Positions 41,368 through 49,224 of a stretch of 64,000 bases of DNA are shown here, one piece after another. Under the pieces are notes generated by a model. The model had not been told where the DNA came from. It saw only the letters and a program-made list of their open reading frames with translations, and ran no database searches. The translations under genes and the position numbers were made by a program. The stretch lies in NCBI GenBank assembly GCA_963770505.1, contig CAVYPR010000006.1:434001-498000 (forward strand), written 5' to 3'. Source of the DNA: CAVYPR01 sp963770505 (GTDB lineage Bacteria > Actinomycetota > Acidimicrobiia > Acidimicrobiales > RAAP-2). Every line of letters begins with the position of its first letter. Position 1 is the stretch's first letter.

Positions 41368-42510
41368 TCAGCGGGCGAGGATCGTGGCGGCGGCGGTGCC
41401 GGGTGCCCCGTAGACCTGGGCGTAGCCGACGCGCGGGTCACCTTGGACCTGGCGGTCGCCGGCCTGGCCGCGGAGCTGGAGCACGAGCTCGTGGACCTGG
41501 CGGAGGCCGGAGGCCCCGATCGGCTCCCCGTTGGCGATGAGGCCGCCGTCGGTGTTGACCGGCATTGAGCCCGTGATCTCGGTGACGCCGTCGGCCAGGA
41601 GCTTCTCCTGCTCGCCGTCGGCACAGAAGCCGTTCTCAGCCATGTGGATGACCTCAGCGCCGGCATCGGTGTCCTGGACCTGGATGACATCGACGTCCTC
41701 GGGCCCGATCCCGGCGTCTTCGTAGGCGGCGCGGGACGCGTACACCGTGGGGGAGACGTCCTCCTCCACGGGGGCCCAGGTGGTGTTGACCTCGTAGGAG
41801 CCGTAGTTGCGGGTGCGGATGGCCGTCGCTTTCACGTACACGGGCGTGTCCGTGAAGCGGTGGGCTATGTCGGCGCGGCAGAGGACCACCGCCGCCGCGC
41901 CCTCGTCGGGTGCGCAGAACATGTACGAGGTGAGCGGATGGTTGAGCATCTGCGAGCTCAGGATCTCCTCCTCGCTGATCGGCTTGCGGCGGAAGGCCTT
42001 CGGATTGAGCGCGCCGTTGCGGTAGTTCTTGGCCGCCACCTTGGCCAACGTCGCCGGGGAGACGCCGTGGTCGTGCATGTACTTGTTGATCTTCATGCCG
42101 AAGAACTTGGTGGTGACGTACTGCCCGTTCTCCCGGTACCACAAAGGCACGTTGGTGGTCGTCGGATCTCCTTTGAACGAACCCCGAGCGTGCTTGTCCG
42201 TGCCGACGGCCACGACGATGTCACCGTCGCCGGCGCGGATGGCGTTGGCGGCCTGCTGGATGGTGGCCGCGCCCGTGGCGCACGCGCTGAACACGTGGAT
42301 GAACGGGAGGCCGGTGAGGCCGACCAGACCGGTGAGGGGGTCGGTCCAGACCCCCCAGCTCCCGCCGAAGGCGCACTGGACGTCGTTCCAGGTCACGCCG
42401 GCGTCGGTCAGGGCCAGCTCGACGGCGTCGGCGGCCATCTCGTAGGCGGACTTGTCGCCGTGACGGCCGAACGGGTGGAGGCCGACCCCGATGATGGTGA
42501 CGTCGTCCAT
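41368..42510 (-). CDS. Thiolase-like (Ltp) protein, aldolase or thiolase
   Basis: This 380-residue SCP2-thiolase-like protein keeps the nucleophile region FSACATGAATIQQ with Cys, but the second catalytic region reads VQVQDTDAGAE rather than VHDxF/CYDxF, and the usual GHP is NGEPIGASG with Glu for His. The C-terminal Cys motif is replaced by YGAPGTAAATIL. This suggests it is not a normal thiolase; Ltp3/Ltp4-type retro-aldol cleavage is possible. It begins immediately after the DUF35 gene stop (TGAATG) with GGAG upstream, so the DUF35 protein is its obligate partner. Confidence 0.88.
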   Translation of the reverse strand: MDDVTIIGVGLHPFGRHGDKSAYEMAADAVELALTDAGVTWNDVQCAFGGSWGVWTDPLTGLVGLTGLPFIHVFSACATGAATIQQAANAIRAGDGDIVVAVGTDKHARGSFKGDPTTTNVPLWYRENGQYVTTKFFGMKINKYMHDHGVSPATLAKVAAKNYRNGALNPKAFRRKPISEEEILSSQMLNHPLTSYMFCAPDEGAAAVVLCRADIAHRFTDTPVYVKATAIRTRNYGSYEVNTTWAPVEEDVSPTVYASRAAYEDAGIGPEDVDVIQVQDTDAGAEVIHMAENGFCADGEQEKLLADGVTEITGSMPVNTDGGLIANGEPIGASGLRQVHELVLQLRGQAGDRQVQGDPRVGYAQVYGAPGTAAATILAR

Positions 42511-42948
42511 TCAGCGCTCCTCACTGTTCGGCGCGCCGACCGGCGCGAAGGCGAAGGTGATGATCTCGTTGCCGTCGTTGTCGACATAGAAGGGGACGAT
42601 GCGGAGCTCGACCTCCATGCCGAAGTCGAGCTTTTGGGGATCGCTCTCAGTCAGCCGCGACTCGACCCGCACGACGTCGTCGAGTTGGACCAGCCCGACC
42701 CCATAGGGCTCGAAGGACTCACCGGTCGGATCACCCATGTAGTCGGAGCTCGGCGGGAACCCCTGGGTCGTCCAGGACACGAGGGTGCCGCGGCGGGGCA
42801 GGGGCAGCTCGGTCATGGTCGGGGTGCCGCAGCGCGGGCAGCGCGACTGCACCGGGAACGTGACCGCCCCGCAGCGTTCGCACTGGCCACCGAGCAGCTG
42901 CGGCTCATCAGCCGGCCAGGTGAACACGTTCGCGATCGGTTTCTGCAT
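42511..42948 (-). CDS. DUF35 (OB-fold/Zn ribbon) partner protein
   Basis: This 145-residue DUF35 protein has the zinc ribbon CERCGAVTFPVQSRCPRCG at about residues 23-41 and an OB fold with GTLVSWTTQGFP and YGVGLVQLDD. DUF35 proteins bind the CoA moiety and stabilise thiolase/Ltp partners. The ATG has GGAGAGG upstream and a TAGCCT box before it. It forms a two-gene operon with the thiolase-like gene. Confidence 0.92.
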   Translation of the reverse strand: MQKPIANVFTWPADEPQLLGGQCERCGAVTFPVQSRCPRCGTPTMTELPLPRRGTLVSWTTQGFPPSSDYMGDPTGESFEPYGVGLVQLDDVVRVESRLTESDPQKLDFGMEVELRIVPFYVDNDGNEIITFAFAPVGAPNSEER

Positions 42949-42981
42949 CAGTGCCTCTCCGCCGTCGGACTCACCGCGGTC

Positions 42982-42987
42982 AGGCTA
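42982..42987 (-). promoter_or_regulatory. Putative -10 box (TAGCCT) for the DUF35/thiolase operon
   Basis: On the minus strand TAGCCT gives a leader of about 27 nt containing GGAGAGG before the ATG at 42948. The TAGNNT form recurs upstream of several genes in the window. Confidence 0.45.
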
Positions 42988-43159
42988 GTCAACGGCGACA
43001 CGAACACGCGGAGAGCCCGAGCGCATGTGGTCCGACATCCCGATGGGAGACCCTGACCAGGATCCCGGCTCGATCGCCGGAGCCGGCGAGATGTTCGGGT
43101 CCTCCTGGCACCGAACGCGGTGGGCGGGAGGTGCAGCCGTCGAGAGCAGCAAGGCCGGC

Positions 43160-43916
43160 TCAGCCGGGCCGTGTCGGGGACCAGCCCAAGGGACCCACCT
43201 GCGCGGCCAGGGCCAGCATGGCCTCCTTCTCGATCGCCCACGCCTCGACGATCCGCTCCGCCCACCCCCGGCGCAGCAGGCGCTTGTTGGCCACGAGGGC
43301 CGGTGCCCCGTGGGAGGCCAACGCCCGGGCGCGCACGAGGGTGTCCTCGACGGCGCGCCCCGGTGCCGCCTTGGCCAGGGCGAACCCGTTCGCCACCGCC
43401 TCGTCGGCCCCGAACGCCTCGGCCGACAGCACCATCCACATGGCGCGCTCGGGGTCCTACCCTGCGCTCCAGGAGCCAGCTGCTGGCCGCCTCCGCCGCC
43501 GTCCCGAGCGCGGCGAAAGGCAGGCGCACCCCTGCCTCGGCGTCGATCACGACCAGGTCGCAGTGGAGCAGGAGGGTCGCCCCGAACCCGACGGCCAGGC
43601 CGTTCACCGCCGCCAGCAGTGGCTTCTCGAACTCGGCCAGGGCGACGAGCATGGGGTCGAACGCCCGCCCGAGCTCGGCCGCCCCGCCCGGCCGCCCCAT
43701 GGCCGACAGGTCCACGCCGGCCGAGAAGGCCCGCCCGGCCCCGGTCAGGACGCACACGGCCACCCCCTCGTCGCCGGAGGCAGCCGCCAGCTGTTCGGTC
43801 AGCGCGACGTACCCCTCGGCCGTGAAGGCGTTGAGCTTCTCGGGTCGCTCCAGGGTGAGCAGCCGCACCGGCCCCTCGTCCCGGGCGCCCACCTTGAACG
43901 GCACTGTCCCGCCCAC
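43160..43916 (-). pseudogene. Crotonase-family gene broken by a +1 frameshift
   Basis: The first part (GTG 43916; VPFKVGARDEGPVRLLTLER, oxyanion loops FSAGVDLSAMG and NGLAVGFGATL) runs in one frame to SSWLLERRVGP. The natural continuation, ERAMWMVLSAEAFGADEAVA to the end at 43160, is in another frame. Removing one C from the CCCC run at about 43456-43459 restores a protein of about 250 residues. The Glu144/Glu164 equivalents are Thr and Phe; a Glu in TAAEAASS matches the isomerase-type position. The GTG has GGAGGAGG upstream. Either an assembly error or recent inactivation. Confidence 0.8.
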
Positions 43917-43986
43917 CGGACCCTCCTCCCCTCGCACCTCCAGGACGCCGACGCTACCGCCCCTCGCCCGGCCGTTGGCTCGGCAC

Positions 43987-43992
43987 TAGGTT
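43987..43992 (+). promoter_or_regulatory. Putative -10 box (TAGGTT) for the crotonase at 44021
   Basis: TAGGTT gives a leader of about 22 nt with GAGGGG before the ATG at 44021. It lies 71 bp from the start of the divergent, frameshifted crotonase. Confidence 0.45.
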
Positions 43993-44020
43993 CGGTCCAC
44001 GGCGAGCCGAGGGGTGGAAC

Positions 44021-44860
44021 ATGACCGCAGATGGAGAGGGTGCGCCGGCCGACGGCGGCGACGTGCTCGTCGACTGGGGCCGGCCCGGGGTGGCGCTGGT
44101 CACCCTCAACCGCCCGGACCGCCTGAACACGTTCACCTCGCCGATGATGGACCGCCTCTTCGGCGCCTTCGAGCACCTCGGGAGGGACCCCGAGTGCCGG
44201 GTGATCGTCGTGACCGGGGCCGGTCGGGGGTTCTGCGCCGGAGACGACCTGCGCGACTACCGACCGCCCGACTGGGTGCCCGCCGACGTGGGGCGGGTGC
44301 ACTCCACCATGTACCAGCACAAGTACATCGCCCAGCTGGTGCCCCGCATGCGGGCCGTCCCCCAGCCGGTGGTGGCCGCCGTCAACGGCCCGGCGGCCGG
44401 GGCCGGCTACGCCCTGGCCCTCGGGGCCGACCTGCGGCTGGCCGGAGAGAGCGCCGTCTTCGCCGACGGGTTCGTCAAGATCGGGGCCTCGGGGGCCGAG
44501 CTCGGGCTGAGCTGGCTCCTGCAGCGGATCGTCGGGGCCACCCGGGCAGCCGAGCTGGTCCTCACCGGGCGCCGGGTGGGCGCTGCCGAGGCGGCGGAGA
44601 TCGGCCTGGTGCTGCGGACCGTGCCCGACGACGAGCTCCTGGACGCGGCGTTCGACCTGGCCGAGCTGATCGTGGAGAACACCCCGCTCGGGACCTGGAT
44701 GGGCAAGGCCACGTTGTGGTCGAACCTCGAGATCCCGAGCCTGGAGGCGGCCATCGACCTCGAGGCGCGCACCCAGATCCTCACCTTCCATACCGAGGAC
44801 GGCCAGGAGCAGCTCCGGGCCTGGCGGGAGAAGCGCGACCCCCGCTACGCCAACCGCTGA
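44021..44860 (+). CDS. Enoyl-CoA hydratase/isomerase-family protein
   Basis: An intact crotonase of 279 residues. Oxyanion loops are FCAGDDLRDY and NGPAAGAGYALALGADLR. The Glu144/Glu164 equivalents are Ala and Phe, but GASGAELGLSWLLQ carries a Glu at the position used by enoyl-CoA isomerases and PaaG-type enzymes, so an isomerase or related role is favoured. The ATG has GAGGGG upstream. Its 3' end overlaps a degenerate SDR fragment on the other strand. Confidence 0.9.
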   Translation: MTADGEGAPADGGDVLVDWGRPGVALVTLNRPDRLNTFTSPMMDRLFGAFEHLGRDPECRVIVVTGAGRGFCAGDDLRDYRPPDWVPADVGRVHSTMYQHKYIAQLVPRMRAVPQPVVAAVNGPAAGAGYALALGADLRLAGESAVFADGFVKIGASGAELGLSWLLQRIVGATRAAELVLTGRRVGAAEAAEIGLVLRTVPDDELLDAAFDLAELIVENTPLGTWMGKATLWSNLEIPSLEAAIDLEARTQILTFHTEDGQEQLRAWREKRDPRYANR

Positions 44861-45146
44861 CCGCTCGGTCGACGCGGCCGGTCGGGTCGGCGTTGGGGGC
44901 GGCCTCGGCCACCAACCGGGACACCACCTCGCCCAGGGCCGCCGGGTCGAACCGTGCCCCGATCTCGGCCCCGGGTCCGGCGTACCAGCTCTCGGCCACG
45001 CTGAGCGACCCGCCCAGGATGTTGAACACCCGCCCGGTGACCCCGGACGACTCCTCGCTCACCAGCCAGGCCACCGGGGGGCTGACGTTCTCCGTGGCGG
45101 AGGGGTCGAAGCCGCCGGGCTCGGCCGGCCCTTTCCCGTCGCCCAC
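44781..45146 (-). pseudogene. C-terminal remnant of an SDR
   Basis: A frame of about 120 residues beginning GTG 45146 reads NVSPPVAWLVSEESSGVTGR, then VFNILGGSLSVAESWYAGPG. This is the C-terminal third of an MFE-2/17beta-HSD4-type SDR (substrate loop end and the segment after the last Rossmann strand). The cofactor TGxxxGxG motif and YxxxK are missing, and only 43 nt separate it from the next gene, so the 5' part has been deleted. The last 80 nt overlap the convergent crotonase and probably are not original coding sequence. Confidence 0.75.
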
Positions 45147-45189
45147 CGCGCCCCCCCCTGCCGCCCCGGCTAGGTCGCGCCCCGTGCGC

Positions 45190-46359
45190 TCACTCGACCG
45201 GCAGGGCGATCCGGGCCTTGCCCCTGGCCATGATCGCCTCGTGCTGGTCCATCATGGTGAAGAGCACCTCGACCAGGTGCTCACCGGTGTCGGGGTCCAC
45301 CTCCTTGGCGGTCACCGTGCCGGTGAGCGAGGTCAGGTCGCCGGTCAGAGCGGGGCTGCGGAACTGGGCGTTGGAGTGGACGATCGTCCCCCACTCCCCG
45401 GCCCAGTTGGCCAGGTAGTCGAGGATCCACGCCCCCATCGAGGCGCCGTAGCCGTAGCCGCGGGGCATGCCGATGAGCTGGGCGAAGCGCTGCTGGACGT
45501 GGCCGCGCGACGGTCCCTTGTAGAGGCCGTCGCCGAGCGACGGCACGACCTGCATGCGACTCATGTCCCGGCTCATCTCGTCCAGCCAGCCCGCCTCGTT
45601 GGTCGACGAGACGCCGCGATAGCGCTGGGCCCCCCAGATGCTCATGTTGTACGCCCGCCACTCGGTGGCGAAGCTCTGAATGGAGTGGGGGCCGATGAGT
45701 CGGACCGGGAGCTTCGTCCCCTCGTCGACCGTCTTCCAGAGCCGCTTGGCGTGCCCCCGGCTCTGGATCTCGGCGTAGTAGTCGAACTGCTGCTGGTCGA
45801 TCTCGTCGAGCTGGGCGTCGGTCCACTGGGGCTCGGGGTCGTCGGCCTCGAACTTGGCGCGCTTGCGGGCCTCCTCCACCAAGTAGCGGATCGAGGTCGA
45901 GCGCTGCTTGGCCAGGATCTCGCCCCGCTGGTTGATGTAGGTGGTGTCGCCTCTGGAGAACATGGTCGGGCCGGCGAAGCTGGTGTCGGTCACCCGGTAG
46001 TCGAAGAGCATGCGCTCGAGGTGGATCGAGTCCCCCGGTTCGATGCGTCCCCCCATGAACCACCACTCGTCGCCGCCGAAGAGCATGTGGCTCCCGGGGA
46101 TGACGCCCTGGATGGCCGGCGTGGCCCCGTGGCCGACGTCGACGGCCACGGCGAAGGACTGGGGGGCCACCAGCCTCTCGAAGCGGCTCTGTGCCGCACA
46201 GTCGTCGTCGTAGTAGAGGGGGTTGGCGTTCTGCATCCCCTGGGCCCAGCGCCGGATGTCGGTGGGCGCCACCGGGTCCCGCAGCTCACCGCCGCCCAGC
46301 GGCACGCCCACCCAGCGGTCCACGTCGGTGGTGTCGAGGGTGACGTCGCTCTTGGTCAT
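45190..46359 (-). CDS. Double hot-dog MaoC-family dehydratase
   Basis: This 389-residue protein has two hot-dog domains. The first, at about 20-170, carries DIRRWAQGMQNANPLYYDD (hydratase-2-like motif with Asn-Pro) and the second, at about 235-389, carries SQGHV-type segment SRGHVQQRFAQLIGM and ITG-type strands. It resembles FAS1-like/MaoC fusion hydratases of steroid and fatty-acid breakdown. The ATG has AAAGGGAG 9 nt upstream. It lies 52 nt after the ACAD stop, at the end of the 53711-45190 operon, where it would hydrate the product of that ACAD. Confidence 0.87.
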   Translation of the reverse strand: MTKSDVTLDTTDVDRWVGVPLGGGELRDPVAPTDIRRWAQGMQNANPLYYDDDCAAQSRFERLVAPQSFAVAVDVGHGATPAIQGVIPGSHMLFGGDEWWFMGGRIEPGDSIHLERMLFDYRVTDTSFAGPTMFSRGDTTYINQRGEILAKQRSTSIRYLVEEARKRAKFEADDPEPQWTDAQLDEIDQQQFDYYAEIQSRGHAKRLWKTVDEGTKLPVRLIGPHSIQSFATEWRAYNMSIWGAQRYRGVSSTNEAGWLDEMSRDMSRMQVVPSLGDGLYKGPSRGHVQQRFAQLIGMPRGYGYGASMGAWILDYLANWAGEWGTIVHSNAQFRSPALTGDLTSLTGTVTAKEVDPDTGEHLVEVLFTMMDQHEAIMARGKARIALPVE

Positions 46360-46411
46360 GGAAGGGGCTCCCTTTGGCTCGCCGTCGCTCGAATCCTACG
46401 GCTCGCGCCTC

Positions 46412-47575
46412 TCACGGTCTCGGGTCGCGGGGAAGGCCCAGCGTCCGCTCGGCGATGATGTTGCGCTGGATCTCGTCGGTCCCGCTGGCGATCCGCACGC
46501 TGGGGGCGGTGAGCACCAGGTAGGCGAACTGCCCCGCCGTCCCGGCGTGGGGCGCCGCGGCGAGGACCCCGGGGCCCACCAGGGACGCGGCCAGGTCGCC
46601 GGCCTGGCGCAGGGAGGCGGCGAAGGAGAGGTTGACGATCGAGGGCAGCGCGCCGACCGGCGCCCCGTGGGAGAGGGCGGTCTGGATGCGCAGGTCGAGG
46701 TAGTGCAAGATCTCGGCGTTCACGTGGGCCCGGGCAATGCCCTGTCGCACCACCGGGTCCCCGCCCCGCCCCGCCTCCCGGGCCGCGGCGATCAGGTCGG
46801 CCACCCCCGGGAACTCCTCGCCCACCAGGCCCCGTTCGCTGCCCAGCATGGTGGCGGCCACGGCCCACCCCCCGTGGACCTCGCCCACCACGGCCGAGTC
46901 GGGCACCTCGACGTCGGTGAGGAAGACCTCGTTGAACTCTGCCGCCCCGTTCATCTGCCGGATGGGCCGCACGTGCACGCCCGGGGCGGTCATGTCGAGG
47001 GCGAAGCAGGTGATCCCCCGGTGGCGCGGGCGGTCGGGGTCGGAGTGGGCGAGCAGGATGGCGAAGTCGGCGAACCGGGCGTAGGAGGTCCAGACCTTCT
47101 GGCCGTTGACCACCCAGCGGTCCCCGGCGCGTTCGGCCCGCGTCGAGAGCCCGGCCAGGTCCGAGCCGGCGCCCGGCTCGCTGAACATCTGGCACCACAC
47201 CTCCTCGCCGCGCAGGAGGGCCGGCAGGTGGCGCTCCCGCTGGGCCTCGGTCCCGTGCGCCATGAGGGTTGGGCCCACCATGCCGATGCCGACGTCGAAG
47301 GCCGCCCCCGAGACCCCGTAGCGGGCCTGCTCGCGCCGGAAGGCGACGTCGTGGAGGACCGACTGCCCGCGGCCGCCGGCCCACTTTGGCCAGGCGATGC
47401 CCGCCCAGCCGCCGTCGAAGAGGGTGCGCTGCCAGCGTCGGCAGCCGTCGACGAACTCGAGCTCCCGTCCCCCGGTGAAGTCGCCGGGCGCCCCCTTGGC
47501 CGGCGCATTGGCTTCGAGCCACGCCCGGGCGTCGGCCCGGAACCTGCCCAGGTCCTGCGGCTCGCGCACGTCCAC
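46412..47575 (-). CDS. Acyl-CoA dehydrogenase, alpha type
   Basis: This 387-residue ACAD has CQMFSEPGAGSDLAGLSTRA, GQKVWTSYARFADFA, base Glu in LGSERGLVG (near 247) and Ser at the MCAD position (IASGTDEIQR). It ends LGLPRDPRP. No beta subunit is encoded in this operon, so it may act as a homo-oligomer or use one of the beta subunits elsewhere in the window. GTG 47575 follows the DUF35 stop after 2 nt. Confidence 0.92.
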   Translation of the reverse strand: MDVREPQDLGRFRADARAWLEANAPAKGAPGDFTGGRELEFVDGCRRWQRTLFDGGWAGIAWPKWAGGRGQSVLHDVAFRREQARYGVSGAAFDVGIGMVGPTLMAHGTEAQRERHLPALLRGEEVWCQMFSEPGAGSDLAGLSTRAERAGDRWVVNGQKVWTSYARFADFAILLAHSDPDRPRHRGITCFALDMTAPGVHVRPIRQMNGAAEFNEVFLTDVEVPDSAVVGEVHGGWAVAATMLGSERGLVGEEFPGVADLIAAAREAGRGGDPVVRQGIARAHVNAEILHYLDLRIQTALSHGAPVGALPSIVNLSFAASLRQAGDLAASLVGPGVLAAAPHAGTAGQFAYLVLTAPSVRIASGTDEIQRNIIAERTLGLPRDPRP

Positions 47576-47577
47576 GG

Positions 47578-48021
47578 TCAGTCCCGGTCCCCGGTGGGCC
47601 GCCAAAAGGGCACGCCGATCGCCTCGTCGGCGACCACGGCGTAGGCCGTCACCGCCATGCCGATGTGGACCCGGTCCGGGTCGCAGCGGGTGACGTTGCC
47701 CATCATCCGCGGCCCTTCGGCGAGCGCCACGACGGCCACGACGTAGGGGGTGAGGCGGTCGAACGGCGGCGCCAGGTTCTTGCGCACCACGGTGAAGGTG
47801 TGCACCGTGCCCCGGCCCGAGGCCGCCTTCCACTCGGGGGTGGCGCCGCACTCGGTGCACAAAAGGCGCGGGTAGAACTGGCGGTGGCCGCAGGCCGGGC
47901 ACTCCTGGATGCGCAGCTCGCCGCGGCGGGCCGCCTCCCAGAACTCGGCCGACAGGGTGTCGGGACCCGGCAGGGGGCGGCCGGCGAGGTCGGGGTCGCC
48001 CCAGCTGCCCGAGACCTCCAT
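47578..48021 (-). CDS. DUF35 (OB-fold/Zn ribbon) partner of the Ltp2-like protein
   Basis: A DUF35 protein of 147 residues. Zinc ribbon CPACGHRQFYPRLLCTECGA spans about residues 41-60, and the OB fold has GTVHTFTVVRKNLAPPF and the closing VPFWRP. An N-terminal helix (LSAEFWEAARRGELRIQEC) is typical of the ones bound to Ltp2. The start codon shares one base with the Ltp2-like stop (TGATG), so the two proteins are produced together. Confidence 0.92.
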   Translation of the reverse strand: MEVSGSWGDPDLAGRPLPGPDTLSAEFWEAARRGELRIQECPACGHRQFYPRLLCTECGATPEWKAASGRGTVHTFTVVRKNLAPPFDRLTPYVVAVVALAEGPRMMGNVTRCDPDRVHIGMAVTAYAVVADEAIGVPFWRPTGDRD

Positions 48022-49205
48022 CACCCCGCCCTCCCGAGCAGCACCGCCCCGATGCACGAGAGCCACGCCCCCACCCCGCAGGCCAGGGCGACCTCGCATC
48101 CCTCCACCTGGTTGCACGAGGTGCCGCGCAGCTGCCGCACGGACTCGATGAGCAGGAAGATGCCGCGCATGCCCGGGTGCAGGGCGCTCAGCCCTCCCCC
48201 GTCGGTGTTGACGGGCAGGGCGCCGCCGGGACCGATGGCGCCGCTGGCCGCGAAGGGACCCCCCTCGCCCTTGGCGCAGAAGCCGAGGTCCTCCAGCAGG
48301 AGGAGCACGGTGATGGTGAAGCTGTCGTAGCACTCGAAGACGTCGACGTCTCCCGGGCCGAGGCCGGCCCGGGAGAAGAGGTCGTGGCCGACGGTGGTGG
48401 CCGCGGTGGTGGTGAAGTCCCGCATGGTCGAGATGTTCCAGTGGGTCTGGGCCGAGGCGGCGGCCAGCACCGCCACCTCCGCACCCGGGAGGTCCCGGGC
48501 CCGCTCGGCCGTGGTCATGACTAGCGCACCGCCCCCGTCGGAGATGACGCACGAGTCGAGCTTGTGGAGCGGGTCGGACACCATGGGCGAGGCCAGCACG
48601 TCGTCGACGGTGAGGGGCTGGCGGTACATGGCCTCGGGGTTGGCCGCGGCGTGGGCGCGGGCGGCCACGGCGATCGCCGCCAGCTGCTCGGAGGTGGTCC
48701 CGAACTCGAACATGTGGCGGGCGGCGGCCAGGGCGTAGGAGGAGACGATCGTCCCGCCGTAGGGGGCCTCGTACTGTGCCGGTCCGGCCACCCTCGCCCG
48801 CTCGGCGAAGTGCCCCCTGGTGCCGAGCTGGCGGCCGAGCCGGCTGAGCTGGTCGGAGCCGTAGGTGATGAGGACGGTGTCGCACAGCCCGGTCTCGATG
48901 GCCGCCGCCGCGTGCTCGACGTGGAGCTCGAAGCTGGAGCCCCCCGTCATCGTGCCGTCGGTGAAGCGGGGGGAGAGGCCGAGGTACTCGACCATGACCC
49001 CCATGTCGTCGGGGCCGGCCGAGGCCTTGCTCCCCCCGGCGCAGCAGTAGCCGTCGACGTCGGCCTTGGCCACCCCGGCGTCGGCCAGGGCCCGCTGGGT
49101 GGCCAGGACGTGGTGGCCGACCGTGTCGAGGTGGGGGGCGCGGGGAAGGTCGCTCGTGCCCACGCCGACGATCACCGGGACCCGCCGGCCGGCGACCGCG
49201 CTCAC
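48021..49205 (-). CDS. Ltp2-like thiolase-fold aldolase
   Basis: This 394-residue SCP2-thiolase-like protein has lost the nucleophile: the expected Cys position is Ser in TGGSSFELHVEHAA. It retains FECYDSFTI, with a Tyr suited to act as base, and NTDGGGLSALHPGMRGI. These are the traits of Ltp2, which with a DUF35 protein catalyses the retro-aldol step that removes the last steroid side-chain carbons as propionyl-CoA. The GTG at 49205 lacks a clear ribosome site and may depend on read-through from the ligase 19 nt upstream. Confidence 0.9.
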   Translation of the reverse strand: MSAVAGRRVPVIVGVGTSDLPRAPHLDTVGHHVLATQRALADAGVAKADVDGYCCAGGSKASAGPDDMGVMVEYLGLSPRFTDGTMTGGSSFELHVEHAAAAIETGLCDTVLITYGSDQLSRLGRQLGTRGHFAERARVAGPAQYEAPYGGTIVSSYALAAARHMFEFGTTSEQLAAIAVAARAHAAANPEAMYRQPLTVDDVLASPMVSDPLHKLDSCVISDGGGALVMTTAERARDLPGAEVAVLAAASAQTHWNISTMRDFTTTAATTVGHDLFSRAGLGPGDVDVFECYDSFTITVLLLLEDLGFCAKGEGGPFAASGAIGPGGALPVNTDGGGLSALHPGMRGIFLLIESVRQLRGTSCNQVEGCEVALACGVGAWLSCIGAVLLGRAG

Positions 49206-49224
49206 GCCGGCCGGCGCTCTGCGC

